64,000 nt of DNA from Lottia gigantea (GCF_000327385.1 NW_008709919.1:1617921-1681920), one strand, 5' to 3'; shown: positions 24,901-37,255, numbered from the stretch's first letter. Notes: generated from the sequence alone by a model not told the origin. Numbers and translations are program-made.

Positions 24901-27900
24901 TTTAATTTTTTGTTACAGTCATTTTTTCTCAAATTGTTTTCGACAATTTTTTGGAATACATGTAAATGATTGATTGTTGTATAATACTTTGTTCTTGTTC
25001 AAAGACGAATCAAATAGTTGATGCTTTTTGGCGGCATTGTCATCTATTTGGGCTCATTTCATATCTACCTTCTTCAGTGGTGACTTTGGGCTTTGTGACT
25101 TGAATGGGTACACTCGGTTTTTTGCTCGTTGCCAAAATAGTTAATTATGATAATCATATACATGTGAAGTGCATGAAAATTTACAACATCACATCAGTTT
25201 TTGATTTATCTTTTGGGAACCAAAAGCAATCGTACCCAAATTCTAAAGATATTTATACTTGAAGCATGGCATTCCACAATTTTCGTTTTCCTACATCTCT
25301 TCATCTTATACGAGCCTAATGATATCAGACTTTTTTAAAGATTTGCATCTCTATATTCCAGGCACAGAGCAATGGAGAATTAACGATAACACATCAGGAT
25401 CTTATGAATATGACAGTACTATAACAGTTACATATGAACATGGTCACTGGTCTTTACCATATTTTGATTGTGGTGGGGGTAATATATGGATGATGACCTA
25501 TACAGTTCCATTCTTTGGCTATTCCAATGGTACTTTCAAATTCAAGTGAGTATTCTAGATTTGTCAGGACTATCTATGATACTATCAAATCTAGCCGAAA
25601 GACTGTTGAGGGGAGGGGGGTCATGCAGGCTGGTTCGCCCGAAATTTTTAAAATAAATTTTACTGGCATTTGTCTTTGTTTTCGGGTTATTTCCCCATAT
25701 TTTTCGGTTCGCTGCCCGAAAAGATAATCCTATGCTTGGGGCTGTTAAATTGGTATCAACCAATGATAAATCGAGTCTTGTGGCTATCTCCCCCCCCACC
25801 CCACCCCTCCGGAAACCCTGGGAAAGCTATTGGCTTAAAATGATCTCACGTTAGCAATTTTGTTTAAATCTATCTTTATTAATTACTCTGATTCGTGTAT
25901 TTCGAAAATTTCCTCAGCAGGCCTCCCACGGCTAGTTTTCTTCTCTGATGATAACACGGCGTGACAAACACGACAAGACACGTAATGTTGATTATGGCCT
26001 AATTATCTTATGTTAAACAGGTCTTAAGATGTCGATGATGTATCTTTTGTATTACATCTTCAAAACAACAACAAAAAACTTAACTTAAAGGGATTGTAAA
26101 GAGTTTTTCTAAAAATTTTTCTGTGTATCAGGGACACTGATAACAATTTGCACCTTTCCAATTTTCTTCTATTTCACCAAAACTAAGCGTTTTATAATGT
26201 CATTAATTGTGAAGTCTTTAAAACATCATATTTTGCGACTAACGTCATCAATTGCTTATTTTAAGTGAAATTGCAAGAATCAGAGACGTCTGATTGAAAA
26301 TTGGAATGGTACAAGTTGATGCTAACTGGATCCCCGATACACATTTTTAGGAGACTTTACAATTCCTCCAATGATTTTAGCTTTTTCTTCATCAGATTAA
26401 TCCATTACTTAAAATCAATTTTTAATCTCCTTTAATTCACTAATTAGAACATTATTTATGAAAGGTTTTCGAGAAAAATCCAGGACCCATTGAGTGGCTG
26501 TCCAAAGGTAGTGTGGTGTGGAAGCTCAAGTGAATTTAGTAGAAATACTAACAGAATAATCAAAACAGACGACTTACGTCAGTTAGTGTGTCTGCTTCAG
26601 AGATAAATGTGCTTAGTAGATTGAAAATTTATGAAAAAACAACAGATATCACTACTGCTTGTGACACAAACAAAACTTTTGTGTCAAGTGCCAATTGTTT
26701 GAAAATCAGTCTGTAAAATTTTGATTTAAGTTTTCAATAGCATTTTAGTGAGGATTTATGAGATGCTGGAAATTTTGATAAAGATTTTTTTTGTATTCTA
26801 CTTGTTGGCTCAGTAGATTGTTGAGATCTCAGACAAGTTACGAGAATTTTAATCTCATATCAACTTTACACAAGTTCTATATTGATTGTACTTCACAGTA
26901 CTTCGCCTCTTTTCATATTTTGGTCATACATATTGAAGGAATTGTAAAGAGGTTTTCAAATTTTGTATGTGTATCGGGGACACTGAAAGCATCAATTTGC
27001 ACTATTCCAATTTTCAATCAGACGTCTGTGATTCCTGCATTTCCACTTAAACTAAGCGTTTGATGACGTCACTAATCGTGAAAGGCCTTATATGATAAAG
27101 CATTCTTTTGTGATTAGTAACGTCATCAAACACTTAGTTTTAGTGGAATTGCAGGAACCATAGATGTATGATTGAAAATTGGAATGTTGCAAATTGATGC
27201 TATCAGTGTCCCCGATACATATAATAATTTAAGAATTTTTTTTTACAATTCTTTACCATCCGTATGATCAATTGTTCCTTTGTCTCAGAAACGGAATTTT
27301 TTTAGCTAAACTTATCAGTAATAATGTTCACAGCTCACCGTCGAAATTTGAGCTTTCAAATCCATGTGAGTTCACAATTATCCGTGAGTTAAAATGACGA
27401 CTCGTGTTTTCTTGTGATTCCGCCATATATAGACAAGTGAAAACTATAAAGTAAAATTCCAGTTTTAGGTATATTTGAAGAGATTACGATGCTTTCGTGA
27501 TTTCTGAAGACTATTTACGTATATTCAAGTACCAAATCAACACCTAAAAGTGTAGAATCGAGACATTTTCATAATTTTCAGGGGAACAAGCGGCATAGAT
27601 ATTGATCTTGAAAAGGTGGACATTAACCAATGCCCTGTGCCTTATGGTTCCAATGAAGACAACGTCTTTGCAGGATCGGCAAGGTGTAAAGAAGAAACGA
27701 CAAAGGTGCGTGCATGTAAATTCTCTCTTTGAAATAGTTTGCTTTAATCGGATGTTTTCATATTTGAGGTTAGGGTGGCACTCGATTGTTGAATCCTGAA
27801 CACGTTCAGTCAGAATGGAACCTGGTTATGTCACATTCAAAATAACACTTCTATTCCTTTCTCTGCCATTTTGTCTACACTTACTTTTGTAGCACTCGTG

Positions 27901-30900
27901 GAACACATTCTGAACCTTGTTCAAACTTACAACTGCTGGTTGACTCTGAAATTAACCAATCGAGCACAACCCTTAACCTGCGTTCAGTTGTAATCATATA
28001 TGAAACAATTTGCCAAATGCGTTTTTGTCCTTACCCTTATATAGTTAATGGACCAATAACACGAATGCTAGACAGCTTTTGCTAATTAAATGCAGGATTG
28101 GTTTTATTTGATTTTTATTATTACAGTTTAATAAATCAAAGAAGATATGGATTAATTTGTTGATAAGGGAATATTGAGCGCTCATGAAAAAAATAAAATT
28201 AACACTTTGTTTTTACAGTGTATCGTTATTTCTGGTCTTGGATTTCGAAGAGGGTCATATAAATGTGTTTGTAAACCTGGTTATTACTTTCCTGATTCAT
28301 CGTCATCACAAAAATTCTTCAAGGGTACAGAGATAGAAGCACAATATGCCTTGAAACGTAAAGTATGTAAAATATTTCATATCGATAGTAGATATGAGCA
28401 AATATCATTTCAATAATGATACAAGCATATTTTGCAGGAAAGATCTTAGGATCCTTTCTACCAGCTGGTTCATGGCCAAACCTCGAGGTCTTCATCTTTC
28501 CCGGATTATCCGCGCCCCTTTATAACTGAACAATTGGATCGACTTGAATTATAAAGTGAAGACTGTCTCAGATTAGAGCCAACGACCATATTCCGCTTTT
28601 TTTTTTAAACATTTTCATATCAAAAACGTCGTAAATTATACCTAAAAATATTGGTTGGTAGATGACAAGTTCACGTTCGCTTCCAGCAGATGCTGATATC
28701 GTAAACTAGGTAGTTGTTGGTAACCGTAGTAGTTGGTAGTTGGATTCCTGAAAATATTTCTTTTTTTTTTGTTTTTATATGTGGCTCGTTATATTTAGTT
28801 GAAATCTTTAGAAAACGTAGGAGACACATTTCTTTACAATTAGCCGTTTATTTTACTCAAATTCGTACAGTAGTTTTCTAACAGCTTGCAAGAACATAAC
28901 GGCAGGGTTAGGGCCTACGTAACCTTTTATGTAAAGTTTTGGTGTTTAAAGATTAACAGCTGGATATTTTTAGTTAAAACTTTCAGATACGTTATGGAGT
29001 ACATAGATTTTGGTTTATAGTTTTCACATATTTGAGCAAAAAAGAATTTCGAAAAATAGCGGAATACCCCTGAGTGTTGACTGTTTACCATTACCAATAT
29101 AGTAATTAGAATAAAGCATATTTATTTTGTTTCTGTATTATTTATTCTGCTATTGTTTTTGTAGGGGTTACCAAACAAGTATGACATTTCCTTCAATTGC
29201 CTTGCATGTGCTGCGGGTTGTGATGTGTGCGAAGATAATAGCCCATGTGTGCTCAGATTAAATTGGATCCAACGAAGTATTCTATTAGCTATATCCGGAC
29301 TCATGATGATTTCAATTGCTGTCTTGATGTGGTTTTCGGTGCAATATAGAGAGGTCAAGGTAAGTTTTTTTTCAGAATTCCAATTTTGCATCTGCAAAAA
29401 AGTGATGATAATTACAGGAAGTCAGGGCCTATGGTAATTCCGGAACATGTTATCAGCCGTTTTCAAGGATATTTCAGGGATAACTCATGCTGTAATGAAA
29501 TGGAGTTTTACCGCCTATTTTTGCTCCAGATCGGCTAATGAAGGCAGACAACGCCATGCTGTATGCACTGAAGGAGATTTTGTCTTAAATAGTGGAAGCT
29601 GATAAAGTAATTCCTTACTAAATCTGTTCTTTGATTGTAGGTGCTGAAAGCAGCTAGTCCAGTTCTATTAAGAATTATATTATTGGGAGCGTTTTTACTG
29701 TATTGCCCGGTAAGACTGGTATTTATTTTGATCAAATCTGATCGTGAGCTTGGGCCTTCATATTTGTGTCCAGTTTTAAGCAGAACCTCCTCTTAAGCAG
29801 TTTAACAGTGGGACACCCATGCGCAAGTTTTGAAATAATGTCATATACATTCAGATTTATTAATTTTTGATTTTTTTTTTAAAAAAATATCTACATATTA
29901 AAGTGGTATTACAACAACTTAGGTTTTTTTGGTTTTTATTTTATTTTATTTTTTTTGGTGTTCTTATTTTTTGGAATGTCATAAATCGAATAGAAGCTGT
30001 AGATTTGATGCCTTTCACCTTGCCTGGCAAGCTTTCTATCTTACATAGCCACAAATAAGAAAAGGTGAAAATGAATTGAATCTATGTAATTGTATTTTGA
30101 GTTGTTCCATTTTAGTTGATAGTTGGTTTCTTTGAAGCAAGTGTTGTTACTTGTTGCATGAAATTTTGGTTCAGAGAAATTGGATTTTATATATCATACG
30201 GTGCATTACTATTGAAAACTTGGAGGTATGTATCCTTTATTGCAGTGACTAATTAAGGGGATTGTTACGAGCTTTTTTAACAAATTTATGTTTATCGGGG
30301 ACACTGATAGCATCAATATGCACCATTACAATGTTAAATCAGACGTATGTGGTTCTTGCAATTCCTCTAAAACTCAGTGATTTCAACAGATGCTTTATCA
30401 CATACGGCCCTTTCGCCATTAATGACGTCATCAAACACTTAGTTCTAGTGGAATTCCAGGAACCACAGACGTCTGTTTGAACATTTGAATGGTGCAAATT
30501 GATGCTAAACAATTAAAAAAATATCAGAAAACCTCTTAATAATCCCTTTCAATGCACCATGCCATCTTGATCTTATTTTGTGTGCTAAGACCTTCATTAT
30601 CTAAAAGATTATCTCGAAATAGATGTACAATTCACACAGATAAAAAAATCAATAATTATGTACTCTGAAATAATTAATTTTCAAGAAGACTTAATTTTCA
30701 GACGATCCGAAAATTCACTATTGATTTAAAAGGATTGTAAAGTGGTTTTCAATATTTTTCTGTGCATCGGGGTCATTTATAGCTTCTATTTGCGTCATTC
30801 CAATTCTCAATAAAATGTTTTAACTGTATATGACGTCATAGGTACTTGATTAAATGCACAACTTTAGTGGAATTATTGTTAAAACCACATATGAAATTTG

Positions 30901-33900
30901 AATGGCACAAATCGATGCTTTCAGTGTTCCTGATACACATAAAAAGACTAGAAAACCTCGGTACAATCCTTTTAAGGAGGATTTAAAAAATCTAAGATTT
31001 ACAATAAATATTTGTTTGTGTCTGCAAGAGTAATTTACACCCACATCTTTAACCGTTTTTGCTCCTAAGATATGTGACAGAATGTCCCCTTAGATCATTC
31101 ATGGAAGTCTTGCGCAGATGGTGACTCCACAATGCATCTGTATTTAGAATCTCAACCACTGAAGTTGTCCCCCCATTAATCAGCGTGCCCCCTTTATTGT
31201 TCCTCTGGCTCTTGGAAGCTGGCACCGCCTCCGATGAAATATGCGTTATGTAGTATTCATCTACTTGCAATATATCTTTCGTATAGCACTTATATTGTGA
31301 CTTTAATATACTTGCAGGATATCTGTCATATTACACTTATATCATGACTTTCTTGCAGGATATCTGTCGTATAGCACTTATATTATGACTTTAATTTAGT
31401 TGCAGGATATCTGTCGTATAACACTTATATTGTGACTTTAATATACTTGCAGGATATCTGTCATATTACACTTATATCATGACTTTCTTGCAGGATATCT
31501 GTCGTATAGCACTTATATTATGACTTTAATTTAGTTGCAGGATATCTGTCGTATAACACTTATATTGTGACTTTAATATACTTGCAGGATATCTGTCATA
31601 TTACACTTATATCATGACTTTCTTGTAGGATATCTGTCGTATAGCACTTATATTATGACTTTAATTTAGTTGCAGGATATCTGTCGTATAACACTTATAT
31701 TGTGGCTTTAATATACTTGCAGGATATCTGTCATATTACACTTATATCATGACTTTCTTGCAGGATATCAGTCGTATTAACTTATATCAAGACTTCATTT
31801 ACTTACAGGATATCTGTCGTATAACACTTGAATTATAACTTTAATTTACTTACAGGATATCTGTCGTATAACACTTATATTATAACTTTAATTTACTTGC
31901 AGGATATCCGCCGTATAACACTTTTGTCATGAATATCATTTACTTGCAGGATATCAGCTATCGTATAAAACTTATATCAAGAATTCATTTACTTGCAGGA
32001 TAGCTGCCATATTACACTTATATTATGACTTACTTTTCTTGCAGGATATCTGTCGTATAACACTTATATTATAACTTCAATTTACTTGCAGGATATCTGT
32101 CATATAACACTTATATTATGACTTTAATTTACTTGCAGGATATCTGTCGTATAACACTTATATTATAACTTTAATTTACTTGCAGGATATCTGTCATATA
32201 CCACTTATATTATGACTTTAATTTACTTACAGGGTAGCTGTTGTATTACATTTATATTATGACTTTAATTTACTTGCAGGGTATCTGTCGTATAACACTT
32301 ATATTATGACTTACTTTTCTTGCAGGATATCTGTCGTATAACACTTATATTATACTTAATTTTCCTGCAGGATATCTGTCGTATTTCGTGTAAGATCAGC
32401 TCAAAGAGTGAAGATATCAGATGGGGATTTGATAAAACGTTTGTTTTGCATGGTAATGATAATCATATCGTACTTGTCTGTTCGTACGTTCGTTGGGATG
32501 CCCGAAGTTGTTCAAGGTATGTGATTTTTATCTGTCCTTGCTTCATACAGAGTTTGGGGGAACTTTCTTGCAGAACTCCCCTTAGTTCGTAGTGGCAAAA
32601 AAGGCGTCTAGTTCAAGGGTGCTATAGACCAAGGTGTCGTGCATTTGGCTGTGTATGATAAAGGTTTGCTGATACTTTGAAATCAAAAAGGGATTAGTAA
32701 AATGTTTCTGTTTTGGCAAAATTTCTCTCAATGCACTTTGTTTTGAATGGCAACTTTTTATTAGCCAATCAGAAACATAAAATGTTCACCATTCATTTTC
32801 AAGCCCAAGTTCATTCTTCATTTTAGTTACATTGGATTAATCTTGCTTCATCCTGAACAATCTGTTTGCTTTGCACCACTAAGAATTTGCGGGTAATTTG
32901 AATATCATTGTTAATTTATCCAAAGTGTAACTTCTTGTTATTATTACAGGCAAAGATGTCAATGGACTAAAAGCTTATCAATGTTCTTCAGACTGGTGGG
33001 ATCATTCTGCTGCTATAGGTTAGTTAATTGCTTTATGAAAACTGCCTTTCTCTCCGTAGCTCTATTGCTTGGTTGGCCAGTTACTCGTAATTAATAATAT
33101 AATATATACGGATGGGATACTGGCACGTTTAGGACCAGACATAAAAAGCCACTGTTTATGTTCGTTGCTCCAATCCATTTCTGGATAGCTAGGCATTTTC
33201 GCAATGACAAAAGTAAATTTGGCATCGATACAAAGCTGTGAGTCCATCAGATAATACCAAACAAATGAACCAGGGCAAATCGTATAAAAGTTTGCTTGGT
33301 AAGCTGAATAATGTAAACACAATGTTGATGCTATATCAAAACTGTATGATGATATATTTTGCTCATTTTTTTCAGCTGAATTATTATTACTGTTATGGGG
33401 AGTTAGACTATGTGTAGTTGTACGAAAAGCTCCATCAGAGTTTAACGAAAGCAGATTTATAAGTTGGGCAATCTACAACGAGTTTCTTCTTTCCCTATTC
33501 TTGAATGTTAGCACGTAAGTTGCAGTTTTAGAATTTCATACTGGGTAGGGCCTCCATGGTTTCCATAATTTTGGATTTTCAGCTAGATTGCCAAATGTCA
33601 GTGATACATGTCAGTGATACAGGTCGAAAATACTGAGATGGAAAAAAGCCTAATTATAAGGAATATAGTGTTTCTCATTGTATCATGCATGGTATTTCTC
33701 GTCAGCATTAGCCCAGTCAGGTAAATTAATACGTAAGTATGATGGTCATGGGTTCTAATATCGGTCGTCGTGTCACATTTCCTCAATATTCCAGTTGACC
33801 AAGCTGTACATAGGTATGGATAAACCGAGAAAGATCAATGCCACAAAGTTTGTCTAAGGAATGGTAGAGAGGATCCTCTTGAAAAAATTTTATCCTCGTA

Positions 33901-35586
33901 AATATGGTTGGTTCATTCATTCCTTCTCTTCTCCAAGTTTTGTAAGTTCTTAAACTTGATTTTATTTATTTAATGAAGGAAACTATTAATATTTTTTTCA
34001 GAATATTTTTAAAAGACCCATTTCCAACCAATCCAGATCTATTGTACTTAGTTTTATTTATTCATACTCAGCTCACAACTACAGTTACATTAGCATTTTT
34101 ATTTGGAAGTAAGGTAAGCAAAATTCCACAGAGACACGAAATGTACTTGTTCTTAGTACTTTCATTACTTGAATCAATATTTTTACTGATTTTGATAAAT
34201 ATGAGTATTGACTTCAAATCTTTAGGGATAAATAATGATTGTCGTAGAATGACTTTGTGTTCATCAGACTTAAAAGTTTTGCAAGTGTTCGAAAAATTTC
34301 AACTCAAAATATCCTAAACTTTGGCTGCAAATTGCAAAAGTTCCACTATTGAAACGTGGCTGATACCAAAACCACACACCGTCAAGATCTTTTATGACAT
34401 CTGACATTCATAGGGATCAGAATAAAAGATCAAAGGTATTAGTTGCGTATTCTCGAAACTATCTTAGTGCTAGGGTGTCCTAGAAACAGTGTTAGAAGTT
34501 AAGTCCCTAGGGCATCCGAGCGCTAAGATCGTTACGAGAATACGTGACCAGGTTTGGATCTGTATAAATAATTCTACATCCGTTATAGTACACCAGTTCT
34601 TGGCATTTCATGACGTGACAATTATTATTTCATATGACCTTATACATATTCATTTGACCTTATACATATTCATAATGCCTTATGAATATTCATGCATTGT
34701 ATTTTCAGGCATATTTAGTGTATAAATACTATGGAAAAGAACACCAAGGTCAACAACAATCTACAATGCTCAGTCGTGGCTCTAAATATACCATGGGACC
34801 TAAACCAACCAGTACTATCAGCAATGTTGTCTCTAACAATGGATATGATGATAAAGTTGAAGATCCAGAAGAATGTGATAGTTTTTTAGAGAAAGATATT
34901 CAGGTAAACTCTCGTTGCTGTTTACGCATCCCGATGTCAGGACCGTACATAGGGTCTTAGATGGGGCAATAATCTGTCTTTGAATTAAGTCCGTTATGTT
35001 TAAATGGCAACGTTTTCGGTAACCACCTTTACCGTGGACATCAGATAACTGATATTATAGTTAACGGATATCATCTATATTATCAAAATTTATGAAATTA
35101 CTTTGGTGTGCAACGTCCGACTAGCAAACTAGAAAGAGTTACAAAAAGCAATGAACCACCTTTGGGAGTGTTTGCTTCCAATGTCGGCGTTCAAAAATCT
35201 GTTCACCTTTCATGATTATTCCAGTACCCAGCTGTAAATAGGTATCAATAATCGAGGAATTTCAGGAGGTTTGGCCGTTGAACAACTAGTACACAGGATC
35301 TTTGTTTACCGTAGTTACCCTCGTAAAATACAAATGGTTCTTTCTTTCTTCACAAAGCATACATTTTGTATTGTAGGAGGAATTTCGACGTTTATATACT
35401 CAACTAGAGATTTTAAAACAGAGAAACATGAAATTGGGTAACCGACATTTACAACACAAACTATCAGCTATGACTGAGGCAGCAAAGAAAGAAGATCAGA
35501 TCGATTCAACACCGAGTTCGCCCAATTTAAACGGCAAACGTATTATAATCAATTTAGACAATTACAACGATTCAACTAATGTTTAG
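18959..35586 (+). CDS. GPR158-like: GPR158/GPR179-like class C orphan GPCR
   Basis: Thirteen phase-consistent exons: 18959-19622, 25362-25545, 27582-27705, 28219-28362, 29165-29359, 29641-29709, 30116-30225, 32371-32516, 32950-33018, 33376-33514, 34002-34113, 34709-34903, 35377-35586; 786 residues. A hydrophobic N-terminus is followed by an N-glycosylation-rich Cache-like region (landmark YTQVRSIVESDPDIF). A Cys-rich EGF-like part follows (GLGFRRGSYKCVCKPGYY), then CLACAAGCDVCEDNSPC. Seven membrane segments start near residue 411; family landmarks are IGFYISYGALLLKTWR, FRVRSAQRVKISDGDLIKRL, ELLLLLWGVRLCVVVRKAPS, IYNEFLLSLF and HTQLTTTVTLAFLF. The short tail (~130 residues) has the FRRLYTQLEILKQRN helix also found after TM7 in vertebrate GPR158. 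Human GPR158 binds glycine through its Cache domain and RGS7-Gβ5 inside the cell; whether this protein does is unknown. The tail lacks the very long extension of vertebrate members. Confidence 0.9.
20158..20396 (+). mobile_element. MITE-A copy
   Basis: It starts 'ttaaagggacagttgcgcca' and ends 'gcgctctatccctttaaa'; the interior phrases 'cagtctcagaaacgg' and 'gtgttcacagctcaacgtcg' match the family. It lies in the large first intron of the GPR158-like gene. Confidence 0.8.
20397..22214. other. Intron 1 sequence of the GPR158-like gene, nothing recognised
   Basis: It is AT-rich with no exon that fits the phases on either side. A somewhat GC-richer patch at 21590-21700 contains 'gcgcgg' and 'acgcggtaaaacggtaaaac' but shows no clear function. 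Confidence 0.4.
22215..23060. repeat. ~60-bp tandem repeat, about 12 diverged copies
   Basis: Units carry 'aaagattcgaatgtacctaa', 'tgggcaacgttgttctctgt' and 'caaatttgaaaacatcc'. Divergence between units is high, so this is an old array. It lies in intron 1 of the GPR158-like gene. Confidence 0.8.
23281..23725. mobile_element. SINE tail interrupted by a ~370-bp foldback element
   Basis: The SINE tail phrases 'ggagtttacgtcc' and 'gattgagctaatgaag' occur at 23300-23340. Then comes an element with inverted ends 'aattaaaattagattacaat' and 'aatctaattttaactagat'. The phrase 'gagctaatgaag' then reappears near 23710, which would be a 12-bp duplication of the insertion point. Confidence 0.55.
23728..24212 (+). 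mobile_element. MITE-A, long copy
   Basis: Family landmarks are in plus order: 'gtagcgccatttcttgg', 'tagtttcagaaacgggattt', 'gtgtgtccagaattacccgc', 'gacgagtcgtcttttcttgt', 'acatttctagtacttctgga' and 'ggcacacctgtctctgaaag'. About 485 bp makes it the longest copy. Confidence 0.75.
24213..25361. other. Intron 1 sequence of the GPR158-like gene, nothing recognised
   Basis: AT-rich intron ending in the acceptor 'tatattccag' before exon 2. Its short open frames lack splice or homology support. Confidence 0.4.
26091..26372. mobile_element. MITE-B copy
   Basis: The left end is 'aaagggattgtaaagagttt' and the right end 'gactttacaattcctcc'. Inner inverted blocks flank 'gacgtctgattgaaaattgg'. It is intronic. 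Confidence 0.75.
26937..27252. mobile_element. MITE-B copy
   Basis: The left end 'aggaattgtaaagaggtttt' and right end 'ttttacaattctttac' are inverted. 'gatgacgtcactaatcgtga' and 'tgattagtaacgtcatca' are mirrored at the centre. Family length here is about 315 bp. Confidence 0.8.
27256..27560 (+). mobile_element. MITE-A, diverged copy
   Basis: Landmarks 'gtctcagaaacggaattttt', 'ttcacagctcaccgtcgaaa' and 'gacgactcgtgttttcttgt' are present. The terminal AAAGGGACA motifs are eroded. It lies immediately before exon 27582-27705. Confidence 0.65.
28440..28530. mobile_element. Dispersed repeat fragment (SINE-like family 2)
   Basis: 'ggatcctttctaccagctgg' and 'cccggattatccgcgcccc' repeat the text at 10140-10265. 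Confidence 0.45.
29491..29585 (-). mobile_element. SINE 3' part, minus orientation
   Basis: 'gaaatggagttttaccgcct', 'cggctaatgaaggcag' and 'cgccatgctgtatgcactga' match, in reverse, the 3' part of the SINE at 54880-55125. It lies 56 bp before exon 29641-29709. Confidence 0.6.
30253..30545. mobile_element. MITE-B copy
   Basis: The left end is 'aaggggattgttacgagctt' and the right end 'gaaaacctcttaataatccc'. The interior 'gacactgatagcatcaatat' block matches the family. It starts 28 bp after exon 30116-30225. Confidence 0.75.
30729..30983. mobile_element. MITE-B copy
   Basis: The left end is 'aaaaggattgtaaagtggtt' and the right end 'gaaaacctcggtacaatcct'. It is the second B copy in the same intron. 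Confidence 0.75.
31264..32370 (+). repeat. Tandem array of 3' splice sites before exon 32371-32516
   Basis: About 24 units of 42-48 bp. A typical unit runs cttgcaggatatctgtcgta, then taacacttatattatgactt, then taattta. The unit contains a pyrimidine-containing stretch, CAG, and GATATCTGTCGTAT, which equals the first 14 nt of the real exon beginning at 32371. Units near 31311-31720 form a higher-order trimer of about 137 bp (42+48+47). Most units retain an intact CAG; one at about 31621 has TAG and the first has CAA. Confidence 0.93.
32540..32820 (+). mobile_element. Diverged SINE copy
   Basis: 'aaatcaaaaagggattag', 'tttggcaaaatttctctcaa' and 'tgcactttgttttgaatggc' resemble the body of the tRNA-derived SINE. 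Head and tail are not clear. Confidence 0.4.
33594..33905. mobile_element. SINE-like family 2 copy
   Basis: A box-B-like 'gggttctaatatc' is followed by 'attccagttgaccaagctgt', 'acataggtatggataaaccg' and 'atcctcgtaaatatggttgg'. The same order recurs at 35165-35345, which defines a family. Confidence 0.55.
34447..34543. mobile_element. 97-bp hairpin MITE
   Basis: The ends 'gtattctcgaaactatctta' and 'taagatcgttacgagaatac' are inverted copies. The inner pair 'gtgctagggtg' and 'catccgagcgc' continues the stem imperfectly. It lies in the intron before exon 34709-34903. Confidence 0.7.
35165..35345. mobile_element. SINE-like family 2 copy
   Basis: 'attccagtacccagctgtaa', 'ataggtatcaataatcgagg' and 'accctcgtaaaatacaaatg' match 33760-33905. 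It ends about 30 bp before the last exon of the GPR158-like gene. Confidence 0.5.
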
Positions 35587-37205
35587 CAATGACTACAGTA
35601 ACGTAACATCCATTTCCTATTTGCAACGAAAATGAATATATGTGATACGGATTCTACATGTTTGTATAATATATAATATTAATGTGTGAGGATGGATATT
35701 TTTGTTGTTTTTTTATTGTGTATATCATTATTAATATTATTATGATTAATATTATAACGTGTTACATCAAAATATAGTGCCATTAAGATTTTTTCCACCA
35801 TATATATCAATAATAATTGGAAAAGTTTTCTAGCCTCTATGAATCTCATTGTTTTATTATAAATGTATTTTATCTACAGATGAATGTTATATTAAAAAAA
35901 AATGTACATATTGCAAAATTTTTAAATGGCGTTTTCCTGCAGAAAGCGCTTTAATATATTATATTATATTGAAAGAATGGTGCTTATGGCATCATTTCAG
36001 GCACGATATTCAAAATTAAATTGTGTGTAGAGAGGACTAGTTTAACATTGTTATAGATTTACCTTTACCTTCCTTTTGATCCACCAAGGTCTCTTGAGTC
36101 AGTCAATATCTAGCCCTTGATACTGCAATGCTAAATTCATATCTCTTAATTTGATTGGTCGAGACATGTGTTTCTCAAATTTATTCTAAAGCCTACCTTC
36201 TCCATATGTTAAGTTATCAATCTTTAATGACGCATGCTAGTTGTGTCAAGGGCTAGGTGACGAACGATTCTTACAGCCTTGATGGGGCAAAATGTTTTAC
36301 CTATTTATTTACAATCAATTTGCATTCTATGTAATCAAATAGCTCAAATTACAAGACAATGAAGATACCAAATAGTTAATTTTAATTTCGATCAAAACCC
36401 TTCGACCTTTGTGATTTACATTGGATAAGAGGATTGCAAACACTCCATGACTTCATTTTACATTCGTTTTGCAAGACTAAATGTTTGCTTTGAATTCATG
36501 CTTTAGTGCGATTCATTATGAAGTGTCTATACTATGGTCATATATACTGCTATCAACAACGACCGTCTGTCCTTTTTGAGGATTTGGGTCATGGCCCTCC
36601 CCTTAAGCCTGTGAAAGGTTTTATTTTGAAATAAAAATGAAGCCCTCTTAATGCACCCAGGCCATCTGAAATCCATTAGCTTCAGGGGGCTCTCACAAGC
36701 CCCAAATGCCTCGACCTCCCCCTCGGGCAATTTCTAGTTACACCCCTGTATACAACAGCAATTTTGATGCGGATTGTATAATAATGTTTATTTGCAATTA
36801 TTGATATAGGATTATATCTTCGTTAACGAAGGACATTTCTGCCAAAATCTGTATTTCCCTTGAATGATCAAAATAATTTGGCTACGATTAAGACTACAGT
36901 TATGTTTGCATGTATGCTTAGATATATTGGATGGTCTCTCAAAGAATTTACCAACCGTTCATTCAGTTCCACAGAAAATATCAGGGCTCTCTTAAATGGA
37001 TGTCGATTAAATAAAAAAAAAGGGTTAGGGCATGTGCAATCAGCATAGCCTGTCTACCAAGCGATACCCACAACAAAAATCATTTCAGAGGAGCTATCAT
37101 TTAATTAAATAAACTTGGCTCGGGGGGGGGGGGGGGGGGGGGGGGAAATTTTTTCCTTTAAAATCAAAAAAAATGTGCTAAAAAAAAAAAAAAACTTTGG
37201 TTTCT

Positions 37206-37255
37206 NNNNNNNNNNNNNNNNNNNNNNNNNNNNNNNNNNNNNNNNNNNNNNNNNN
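37206..37255. other. Assembly gap, 50 N
   Basis: Fifty N bases follow a 25-base G run and A-rich low-complexity sequence, a place where assembly commonly breaks. Confidence 0.99.

Noticed and set aside
32320-32592. Plus open frame DICRISCKISSKSED
   Set aside because: It is the wrong frame of GPR158-like exon 32371-32516; the phase-correct frame gives ISVVFRVRSAQRVKISDG.
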